NCBI RefSeq assembly: GCF_016101585.1
Contig: NZ_JACFQG010000001.1
Coordinates: 744,001 to 808,000 of the forward strand
DNA length: 64,000 bases
From: Bifidobacterium polysaccharolyticum
GTDB taxonomy: Bacteria; Actinomycetota; Actinomycetes; Actinomycetales; Bifidobacteriaceae
Direction of reading: 5' to 3'
In this document: positions 1-8,167 of the stretch, piece after piece
How positions within the stretch are numbered: position 1 is the stretch's first letter
How the letters are laid out: each line of letters opens with the position of its first letter
The notes under the pieces: model-generated
The model's input: the letters and a program-made list of their open reading frames with translations, nothing else
What the model was told of the DNA's origin: nothing
The model's database searches: none
Program-made: the position numbers and the translations under genes

Positions 1-202
1 CGCACCCTACTCCCTGCGGACGGAGGGCCTGGAATTGGGCCAGCCCGTAAGAAGCCGCGAAAACGGCAGAATATTGGACCGCTACCCCCTGACCGGTCGT
101 GGATTGGACGCTCTGCCCGACCGGGCTGTCAGGGTACAGGTCCAAGCCGGAGACGAAGGTCCCACCCCTGACCTGCTGACTCTGACACTGATTCGCGGTT
201 GA
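1..202 (+). CDS. C-terminal end of an unidentified protein (5' end outside window)
   Basis: An open frame enters from the left edge with codons starting at position 2 and ends at TGA 200-202, giving the last 66 residues of a protein. The piece is rich in short alternating hydrophobic and charged stretches that could be beta-strands (for example RVQVQAG and LLTLTLIRG). It has no recognisable motif. It ends five bases before the stop codon of the convergent LacI regulator. LacI regulators often sit beside sugar-utilisation genes, so this could be the terminal beta-domain of a carbohydrate-active enzyme, but that is only an inference from the neighbour. Confidence 0.5.
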   Translation, partial: APYSLRTEGLELGQPVRSRENGRILDRYPLTGRGLDALPDRAVRVQVQAGDEGPTPDLLTLTLIRG

Positions 203-207
203 AGCGC

Positions 208-1257
208 TCAGGACCGGGCTGTACTGCCAGCCTCCACCAGCGTGAAGGGCAGGTCCACCTGCTCGGGCTGATGTCTGCTGGGCGGATCTTTCATCCGAGC
301 CATGAGCAGTCGCAAGCACTCGGCCGCCACCCGGTCAGTGTCTACGCGAATGGTCGAAAGGGCAGGTGTAAGGAAGCGGGACACTTCCAGCCCGTCGAAA
401 CCAATCAGTGCAACCTGCTCGGGCACCCGCACCCCATGTGCACCCAGCGCGTGCAGGGCCCCGATGGCCACCACATCCGTCAGGGCAAAGACCCCGTCAA
501 AATCCCTGCGGCGAGTCAGCAGAACGGCCATGGCCTGGTCGGCGCTGCCCTGATCCCAGTCGCAGTCGACAACATCTTCAGATCCTAGGCTGATTCCATG
601 ACCTTGTGCTGCCTGCATGGCACCCAAGAGTCGCTGTTCCCGCCCTAGGCTGGTCTGAGCCAGCTGGTCTGGGGCTTTATAGGCGGTGCCAAGAACAAGA
701 ATCCGCCGGCAACCATGGTCTATTAGATGCTCCACTGCTGCCTGGGCACCCTGTCGGTTAGGACTGCGAACGGTGTCTACAGACGAGTCCAGCCGCGGAC
801 CGTCGAAAACCACCAAGGGATAGCGCCGATTGAGCGCGGCGATAGAGTCAGCGGACAGGACCGGCGCGGACAGGATGGTTCCCTCGCAAAATTGGGTGGC
901 GATGTCTGCCACCATGGATGACTCGTAGCTGGCCATCTGCCGCGTCTGCTGGATTAGCGTCTGATACCCCATGCTGAAGGCCTGATCCGATACCGCCGCC
1001 GCCAGGGCCGCCGAGAAGGGCGAACGGTCCAGCTCCACAGTGGAGAAGCCGATGATCCCGGACCTGCCCGAGCTGAGTCGCCGGGCCGCCAGATTGGGCC
1101 GGTATCCCAGACGTTGCGCCGCCTCCAACACCCGACGCGCCGTAGCAGGTTTGACTGAGGATTTGCCCCGTAGGGCATTGGATGCAGTCATTCGCGACAC
1201 CCCGGCCTCACCGGCCACATCGTCCAAAGTCGTCACTATGGTCGTCGCTTCCCTCAC
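208..1257 (-). CDS. LacI-family transcriptional regulator
   Basis: This is a 349-residue sugar-responsive repressor of the LacI/GalR family. Residues about 10-65 form the helix-turn-helix and hinge: TTLDDVAGEAGVSRMTASNAL, followed by the recognition region containing RVLEAAQRLGYRPNLAARRLSSGRSG. The remainder is a periplasmic-binding-protein-like effector domain, with the typical core strands ('IIGFSTVEL', 'LVVFDGPRL', 'VALIGFDGLEVSRFLTPALSTI'). The length is normal for the family. Its target is not identifiable from the window; the partly read gene that converges on it is the most obvious candidate. The effector sugar cannot be told from sequence. Confidence 0.92.
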   Translation of the reverse strand: MREATTIVTTLDDVAGEAGVSRMTASNALRGKSSVKPATARRVLEAAQRLGYRPNLAARRLSSGRSGIIGFSTVELDRSPFSAALAAAVSDQAFSMGYQTLIQQTRQMASYESSMVADIATQFCEGTILSAPVLSADSIAALNRRYPLVVFDGPRLDSSVDTVRSPNRQGAQAAVEHLIDHGCRRILVLGTAYKAPDQLAQTSLGREQRLLGAMQAAQGHGISLGSEDVVDCDWDQGSADQAMAVLLTRRRDFDGVFALTDVVAIGALHALGAHGVRVPEQVALIGFDGLEVSRFLTPALSTIRVDTDRVAAECLRLLMARMKDPPSRHQPEQVDLPFTLVEAGSTARS

Positions 1258-1359
1258 GCCCGATTTGTCAGCTCATTCTATCGCCGGGCAGACAAGGACT
1301 TAAAGGTGAATATTAATTGACGGTGCGCCGCTTACGCGCCGCTTTCGCTACTACCGCGG

Positions 1360-1370
1360 TTGGTTAACAA
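1360..1370. promoter_or_regulatory. Possible LacI-type operator palindrome
   Basis: TTGGTTAACAA is nearly self-complementary around GTTAAC, which is common in LacI-family operators. It lies about 100 bases upstream of the regulator's start. It is weak evidence from a single site, so binding is only a suggestion. Confidence 0.2.
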
Positions 1371-1491
1371 TACAGCTATATTTTCTTTCGATGGTATGTT
1401 CAATGCTGAAGTGGTGAGGATCTGAGCGCTTTTCGTCATGGCCTTTTCGACTGGTGCAGTGCTGACGCTGACACACCGGGCAGCTTTTCGC

Positions 1492-1510
1492 CAGACAAGA
1501 CGTTTATAGG
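1492..1510 (+). promoter_or_regulatory. Conserved leader element upstream of RCC1 copy 1
   Basis: CAGACAAGACGTTTATAGG sits about 48 bases before the ATG. Near-identical elements lie at the same distance before copies 2 and 3, and a diverged one before copy 4. It is probably part of the promoter or 5' untranslated leader shared by the family; which of these cannot be decided from sequence. Confidence 0.4.
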
Positions 1511-1557
1511 CAAGCGATGATGGCTTCGCTTGCTGTTAGCGGAGGGGCTTTGATTTC

Positions 1558-3189
1558 ATGCGTCTGGCTTCCCGTCTGCGTCGTGCATCGGCGATGATGG
1601 CAGGGCAAGCCAGGCAGAATCAATGCCAGCACGGCACCCACCGTGGAGACAGCCAGTATGGACGGCCAGCCACTGGCACTCACCAAAACCAGCGACACCT
1701 GGCAGACGAATATACCTGCACACACGTCCGGAAAAGCCGCCATTCTCATCACCGGCAAACAAAACAACCAGTCCTTCACCAGGAGCCTCGAATACATGGT
1801 CGACCAGACTCTGACCAGAGACGCCCAGTCTGGCTCCACCTACACGGTAAGCTTCAATGCAACCGGAGGAAGCCAGGCACCCCAACCCCGACAGATTCCC
1901 TACCCGTACGGGCGAGTGCAGCGGCCCTACCCAAATCCGACGCGAAGCGACTACCAGTTCGAAGGATGGTTCACCGGCAACACCGCTACGACTTCAGCAC
2001 ACCTGTCACCGAAAACATCACGCTCACCGCCCGCTGGACCAGCAAAAACCCCAGAACCACGTGGACCATCAACCCCAACAAGGGCAACCAGTTCGGCAAC
2101 GAAACCACCACCATCACCCCGCCAGACAGCCGCAGCGGCGTTAAATTCAACCAAATCAGCAATTCAATTGAATCCGGCAAGATGCACAATAGTGTTTCAT
2201 TGGCTGTGGGCAGCGACGGATACGTATACGCCTGGGGAGACAACACCAATGGACAGCTCGGCAACAACACCAGCAACGGCTTCGACGGTGCGAATCCTGT
2301 TCCTGGGCGCGTGCGCGACCCGAACAATCCCCATGATACAAGCAAAAGTTTGAAAAGCGTTCAAATCAGCGCTGGTTTTGAGCATACTATTGCAATCGAT
2401 GCCCAAGGGAACACCTGGTCATGGGGATGGAATTATTGGGGCGAACTCGGACAAAATACCAAGACTGACGAAATTTTTATTCCAACGCAGGTATACAATC
2501 CCGACAATCCCACTATCCCCTTCAAAGCCAGCCAGGTCAGTGCGGGATACGACACGTCCCTAGCTGTCGACAACAATGGAATTTCATGGTCGTGGGGACG
2601 AAACGATTACGGCCAACTTGGTTATACCAACTATGACAGTTCCACTGTTCACAGACAACCAGCAAAAGTGCGAAATCCTGCATCCCCAAACAACACTGAT
2701 CTAAGTCTGAACAGCACTCTAGTCAGTGCGGGAAATTGGGATTCTCTGGCTATCGGCAAGGATGGATACACGTATGCATGGGGATACAACGGCTATGGTC
2801 AGCTCGGCAACAACAGCTACAAAGATGCCTATGCCCCGGTGTTAGTGGAGTTCAACCTGTCTCGGGTGATCAGCGCAGCCAGGTTCGACTCTAGCCCCGG
2901 CACGAATCTGACCAATATCAACAACAGCAACAGCGTCACCGTGCTCACGCCTGCGCACGTGCCGGGCACGGTCACGGTCAGCGTGGACTACACGATGGGC
3001 GGCTCAGGACAGACTCTGACCGATACCTCCCTCAGATACACGTACACGCCTGCAGGCGTACTCCCCCGGGCGGGCGGTGAGGGCATCATGCTCGCCCTGG
3101 CCACCGGCATGACCGGCATGGGCGCAGTGCTGGCATCCCGCCGCCACCGGAGAGAACAACACCGCCTATTGCACGCTTTGCACGAGTAA
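1558..3189 (+). pseudogene. RCC1/InlB-repeat surface protein copy 1, decayed (internal deletion plus frameshift)
   Basis: The frame is open for 543 codons, but comparison with the three downstream paralogues shows it is a wreck. The first 14-15 codons match their signal-peptide start (MRLASRLRRASAMM). At about 1599 the sequence jumps, with loss of about 1.5 kb, into the linker before the central InlB-type repeat. That linker is in another reading frame (1601-1984: QGKPGRI, then ETASMDGQPL). A one-base deletion near 1984, where siblings have GCC TAC GAC, returns to the first frame. Only four of seven RCC1 blades remain, followed by the Ig-like segment and sorting signal (LPRAG, hydrophobic stretch, RRHRREQ). 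As written, the product has no hydrophobic signal core and about 125 out-of-frame residues, so secretion is unlikely. It may persist as a recombination donor for its neighbours; that is inference. Confidence 0.85.
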
Positions 3190-3211
3190 GAAAGGCCGAG
3201 GGCATATATCA

Positions 3212-3221
3212 CCCCCCCCCC
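3212..3221 (+). repeat. C10 homopolymer just after the stop of RCC1 copy 1
   Basis: Ten consecutive C, 22 bases after the stop codon. A second C10 lies at the equivalent place after copy 4; copies 2 and 3 have only 6 and 5 C there. Such runs are prone to slippage, but here it is outside coding sequence. Confidence 0.9.
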
Positions 3222-3266
3222 ACCTCCTGCCAGAATAAGGGGAGTAGGGAAGCAAGCGTCACTAAA

Positions 3267-3288
3267 GGCTCAAATCCCCAAGTGAGCC
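3267..3288 (+). terminator. Conserved hairpin after RCC1 copy 1
   Basis: GGCTCA and TGAGCC arms enclose a 10-base loop. The same element follows all four paralogues about 70-85 bases after the stop. There is no T tract, so it may be a weak terminator or a 3' stabilising hairpin. Confidence 0.45.
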
Positions 3289-3822
3289 GACGCCCCTCCC
3301 GCGTCCCCACCACACTTATTGATCAACCACACGACAGCGATAAAGGAAGCAACTGCTCTTGACGTTGGAGGTTATTGTTTCGTGTCAGGAACAAAACCTA
3401 TGGTTGTTTGCTACTTGTTACCATGCTTGTCTGGGTCGTCTTTTTGCAGACCAAGCAAGAGCAAGCTGCTATAGTCGGCTGCTTTGAGATGCTGAAACCC
3501 CCGCCGATTCAGTTGTTTATCAGCGTTCTATGGCCAATCAGTGATGAATATCGTGGCGGTGGCGAGATTCAATAGGGTAATGCTCACGCAGCGCTTTCAC
3601 CAGTGATGCGATTAATCGAAATTACTGTGCTGCCGTAAAAACCGACGATGACACGGTCTATAAACCAGATAATTCCAAATCACTTACCACAAATTACTTC
3701 GTGTGTTGCTTTTTAATTTGGTGGTATGGTGAAAAAAGGGGTGTCGGAAAACAGATGGCTTTCCGCTACGGCTCGTGCAATCTGATGCTGAGTCGGCATT
3801 GAAAGACAGAAGGACTTTCCGA

Positions 3823-3840
3823 CAGACAAGACGTTATGTG
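3823..3840 (+). promoter_or_regulatory. Conserved leader element upstream of RCC1 copy 2
   Basis: CAGACAAGACGTTATGTG, 49 bases before the ATG, equivalent to the elements before copies 1 and 3. An upstream block, with GTGTTGCTTTTTAATTTGG and then TATGGT at about 3727, is also shared with copy 3 and may hold the promoter. Confidence 0.4.
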
Positions 3841-3888
3841 CAGGCGGCTTTGACACCGCTTGACGTTTGGTGAAGGGGTTTTGGTTTC

Positions 3889-6800
3889 ATGCATATGGTT
3901 TTCCGTCTGCGCCGCATCTTGGCAATGACGACCGTCCTGCTGAGCCTACTGACAGGTCTGAGCGTCGCATCCGCCCAGGCGGACGCTCCTGTACTCACCG
4001 GGGGGGGGGGGTCGTCAGACCCCTCGCGTAGCTAAACAAACCCCAGGCATTACCCCCAGCAGCACAACCAGCACACCACTGCCCTCACCATCGGTATTAC
4101 AAGCCACCACACCATTAAGCCCAACAGCGAGTCCAGTCACCCCGTCATCAACGACGGGAACACTTGACAGCACAAACTCCGTTGCGGCTAAATCATCAGA
4201 AAAAACGGATGATCAAGATGCACACGAGGTGCACTTCGACCCGGCCGACGGCAGCACACCAACCAAAGCAGCCGTGAAAACCGGGTCTTTAGCCACCTCT
4301 CCGGAAAAGAATCCGCAACGTAAGGACTTCCGGTTCGACGGGTGGACGCTTGACGGCCAGCCCTATGACTTCCAAACCCCGGTACTCCGGAATATAACCC
4401 TGAAAGCTCAGTGGTCGAAAATCACGGACTGGACGCTGAGCCCGGACCACGGGCCCGCCTCCGGAGCCCGTCTGACCATCAGCCCGCCCGACAAGCAAGA
4501 ACCACGTTTCAGCAATATCCACGCCGCAGGCGACCAGACTGTCGGACTGACCGGCGATGGCAGAATCTACATATGGATGCAGGAAAGCACACCAAAGCAG
4601 GTCCCCTTCCCCACCCATACTGCCGACGGGTTCCATTACCTGCAGGCCGCAGCCGGCAGCCATTGGGATGCCGCTTTAGGATCCGACCACCAGATCTACA
4701 CCTGGACCAGCGCGCAAGCCACGCCCACCATCCTCAACACTGACCAGAACACCGGGTTCACCAGCATCAGCATGCACGATGATCAGCTGCTAGCGGTGGA
4801 CCGGCAAGGACAAGTCCACCTCTTCCAAACCGACCCAATAGACAACCAGAGCATAAAACCGACAGAACAAGCCGCAACCAGCCTGCCCGGAAAAGCGCAG
4901 GCCATCCTCGCCGCCGCCTCCAACAAGCGGATCCTCATCTTGGACGCGGACGGACAGGCCTGGACCTGGGAGACGAGCAAGATTGGAAAAGCCGAACCAG
5001 CACGCGTCAAGCAGGACCAGGGCAGACGCATCATCCAAGCAGCAGCTCTCAACCAAGGGTTCCTCCTGGCCGCGGACGGTCAGGCTTGGTACCTGGCCGA
5101 CGGCACAACCAACATGAACCTAGTCGGCTTGCCGGACGGCGCGCAGACCAGCTGGATCATCGCCAACGAGGACCAGGCCTTGATCACAGACACAGAGGGA
5201 CGCGTTTGGACGTGGAAGCCCAGCGAAACGCCGATGCGCGTATACAACGGGAACCAGCAGTACGTACAAGCCGCCAGTGTTGGCAGCAAGATCACCGCCA
5301 TCGACAAGCATGGCAGCATACTCACGTGGAGTCTGGACGCTCAAGGCCAACTCAGCAAACCGGTCAGGCTCAACACCACTCAGGCGCCCACCCTTGAATC
5401 AGCCAGTATGGACAGCCAGCCGCTGAAACTCACCGGAAAGAATCATACCTGGCAGGCAGATGCCCCAGCCCACAAGCCCGGACCAACCACCATCACACTC
5501 GTCGGCAGGCAGGATGACCAGACCTTCACCAAAAGTCTCCAATACACCGTAGACCAGCCGCTGACCAGGGACACCGAAACAGAAACCAGCTACACGGTTT
5601 ACTTCAACACAGGCGAGGGAGACCCGACACCCAGCAACCAGAAGGTCTCCTATCCGTACGGCAGGGTACAGCGGCCCTCCCCCGATCCGGCCCGTCAAGG
5701 CTACCTGTTTGACGGGTGGTTCATCAAAAACGTCGCCTACGACTTCAGCAAGCCTGTCACAGACAACCTCACGCTCACCGCCAAATGGACACCCAAGAAC
5801 CCGGGCAACACTTGGAAGATCAACCCTGACAAGGGTGGCCAGCTTGGCGGGCAACAGACCACCATCACCCCACCCGCCAATATCAGCGGCATCAAATTCA
5901 ACCAGATCAGCAGCTCAAAAAGCACTTGGTTTGCTTTTTCCTTGGCTGTGGGCAGTGATGGAAACGCCTACGCTTGGGGGAACAATGACTATGGCCAGCT
6001 TGGCGATGGGACCACTACTCAACGAGACAAGCCGGTCGTGGTGAAGAAGCCCGATCCCATGATATATACGAATCTACCAAATGATTTCACCTATGTACAG
6101 GTTAGCGCCGGAGATGGGCATTCGCTTGCCCTGGGCAGCGACGGATACGTGTACGCCTGGGGAGACAACACATATGGCCAGCTTGGCAACAATACCAACG
6201 GCGGTTATTCCACTGCTCCCTTGCGAGTGCGTGACCCCGCTACCAGCTCCAATGCGACCACGGGACTGAAGTCCATACAAGTGAGTGCCGGAGGCGAACA
6301 TTCGCTGGCAATTGATGCAAATGGAAGCACCTGGGCATGGGGACGTAATCACTATGGCCAGCTCGGCAACGGCACTAGCAGTGCGTCTAATGTCGCGAAT
6401 TCTATTCCGGTACGCGCAAAATTCCCCATAACTGAGGACAAAGAGGTGAAAGTAATACAAGCAAGTGCCGGGTATGAGCATTCGCTGGCAATCGACAATG
6501 AAGGCAACACCTGGGCATGGGGATACAACAGGTATGGCCAACTCGGCAACGGCGATAGTAGTACAAATACCGCTCCCACGCTGGTGCAATACCCCAAGAA
6601 AGAGTCAGGCAGCGTTACAGCTGTACAGGTCAGTGCAGGAGGCTGGCACTCGCTCGCAATCGACACTGATGGCCAGGCTTGGGCATGGGGATACAACTAT
6701 TATGGCCAACTCGGCAACGGGAGCGCCAGCGGCAAAAACGCGAATTCTCTTCCCGCGTCCGTACAATTCCCCACCACCGAAAACAAGGAGGTGAAAGTAA

Positions 6801-7453
6801 TACAAGCAAGCGCCGGATTTAAGCATTCGCTGGCAATCGACGAGGAGGGAAGGGCCTGGGCATGGGGGAGTAACGAGTATGGCCAGCTCGGCAACAACAC
6901 CACGAATGATCAGCATTCTCCGGTGAAGGTATTCGCCTCCACCCAATCCACAAGCTCACCAGGCCCATGCTTGAACGCTACACAGATCAGTAGTGGAGGC
7001 TGGCATTCGTTGGCAATCGACGAGGAGGGGAGCGCCAGAACATGGGGATACAACTACTATGGCCAACTCGGCAATCCTGACGCAGGGAGTCGGAGTTTAG
7101 CCCCAGTACCAGTAGTGTTCAACCTGCAGCCGGTGATCACCGGCATCACATTCGACCGCACCGTCGTAAAGGACCTACCCAAAAGCCAAGATGACGGCAG
7201 CGTCACAGTGGTCACACCCGCTCATGAGCCGGGCACGGTCACGGTCAGCGTCGACTACACGCTGGGCGGCGCAGCCCAAAAGCCGGACACCACCCTCAGA
7301 TATACCTACACGCCTTTGGGCGTGCTCCCTCAGGCCGGCGGGGAAGGCATACTGCTCGCCCTGACCACCGGCATGATCGGCATGGGGGGTGTCATAGCAG
7401 CTCGTCACTACCGGAGGGAACAGCGACAGCTGTCACACGCTTCGCACGAGTAA
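3889..7453 (+). CDS. Phase-variable RCC1/InlB-repeat surface protein copy 2 (read as OFF: one-base frameshift at G12)
   Basis: The ATG at 3889 follows AAGGGG and starts a signal peptide (basic MHMVFRLRR, hydrophobic core, cleavage near ASAQA). Twelve G at 4000-4011 then push translation into TAA at 4033-4035, giving a 48-residue peptide. The main frame beyond the run is open to 7453. With 11 G the two halves join into 1187 aa, and the joined sequence (TGGGGRQTPRVAKQTP) aligns with the intact copy 4. The predicted ON protein has a Ser/Thr/Pro-rich linker, an InlB/Listeria-Bacteroides-type repeat, seven degenerate propeller repeats, a second InlB-type repeat, seven canonical RCC1 blades (HSLAIDxxGxxWAWGxNxYGQLGNG), an IPT/Ig-like segment, and an LPQAG sorting signal with hydrophobic stretch and basic tail. 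It is likely a wall-anchored adhesin; the ligand is unknown. The GTG at 4229 is not a credible start because it would skip the signal peptide. Confidence 0.85.
4000..4011 (+). repeat. G12 homopolymer, putative phase-variation switch of copy 2
   Basis: Twelve G directly after the signal peptide coding part. Frame arithmetic (start codon frame 1, main frame 2, positions modulo 3) means 11 or 14 G gives full length, while 12 or 13 G ends within a few codons. Confidence 0.85.
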
Positions 7454-7523
7454 GAAAGACCGGGACGGATTAATCCCCCCGCCTCGGCCTCACTGGGGGC
7501 GCACGGAGGCGAGTGTCATTCAA

Positions 7524-7544
7524 GGCTCAATCCCCAAGGGAGCC
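7524..7544 (+). terminator. Conserved hairpin after RCC1 copy 2
   Basis: GGCTC and GAGCC arms, equivalent to the hairpins after copies 1, 3 and 4. No T tract. Confidence 0.4.
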
Positions 7545-8104
7545 GACACCCCTCTCGCGCCCCCACCACATCTATCAATCGACCACCGACAGCAATAGTG
7601 GAAGCGGCAGCTTTTATCGCGCGCAGTCAGCCGATTATCCTGCATCGGGAACAAACCTGACAACCGGTCTATTATTGGCCGACAAGTTTAAAGCAGATGG
7701 TCGTTTTGCCGATCAAGCAAAGACATAGCGGCGTCAATCTGAGGCACGTTAATGCAGTCGAATCCCCCAAGATGTTGGGGCACTCCAGACTAGATCCACC
7801 CTTCAGCCTCTATCGCCAGGCACATGTTGAACTTCGTGAAGGAGATAAGAGCCAATAGGAGCGATGCTTGCGTGCAGCTCCATCAGTAATGCAATTAATC
7901 GGAATTGCTGTTATGCCATAAAAACCGACGATTACACGGTCCATAGTCCAAATAGTTCCAAATCGCTTACCACCAATTGCTTTGTGTGTTGCTTTTTAAC
8001 TTGGTGGTATGGTGAAGATAGGGGTGTCGGGAAACGGCTGGCTTTCCGCTATGGCTCGTGCAATCTGATGCTGAGCTGGCATTGGAAGAAAGAATAGTTT
8101 TCTG

Positions 8105-8122
8105 GCAGACAAGACGTTATAG
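8105..8122 (+). promoter_or_regulatory. Conserved leader element upstream of RCC1 copy 3
   Basis: CAGACAAGACGTTATAGG, 46 bases before the ATG, matching the elements upstream of copies 1 and 2. Confidence 0.4.
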
Positions 8123-8167
8123 GCGAGCAGTTGGCTTTGCTTGGTGTCGGTAAGGGGTTTATAAGTC

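Larger units (their letters stand above)
1258..1557. other. Intergenic region between LacI regulator and first RCC1 gene
   Basis: No gene is visible here. It holds the divergent control regions of the LacI regulator and of the first RCC1-type gene. An AT-rich stretch lies at about 1305-1320, and an imperfect palindrome TTGGTTAACAA lies at 1360-1370. The last 70 bases resemble the leaders of the other three RCC1 paralogues. Confidence 0.5.
3190..3888. other. Intergenic region between RCC1 copies 1 and 2
   Basis: About 700 bases without a convincing gene. It contains a C10 run, a GGCTCA...TGAGCC hairpin, and from about 3590 a promoter/leader block that recurs in diverged form upstream of copy 3 (about 7870-8167). 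A 66-codon open frame at 3375-3575 has no visible ribosome binding site or homologue in the window and is probably chance. Confidence 0.6.
7454..8167. other. Intergenic region between RCC1 copies 2 and 3
   Basis: About 710 bases with no convincing gene. It holds the conserved 3' hairpin, a small inverted repeat CCCCAA...TTGGGG (7765-7780), and from about 7870 a diverged duplicate of the promoter/leader block that precedes copy 2. Open frames at 7513-7728 and 7864-8097 lack start signals and overlap these shared elements. Confidence 0.6.

Noticed and set aside
4229-7453. A shorter copy-2 protein from GTG 4229
   Set aside because: It would lack the signal peptide and start inside the first InlB-type repeat; the upstream ATG with signal peptide and the G12 run explain the locus better.
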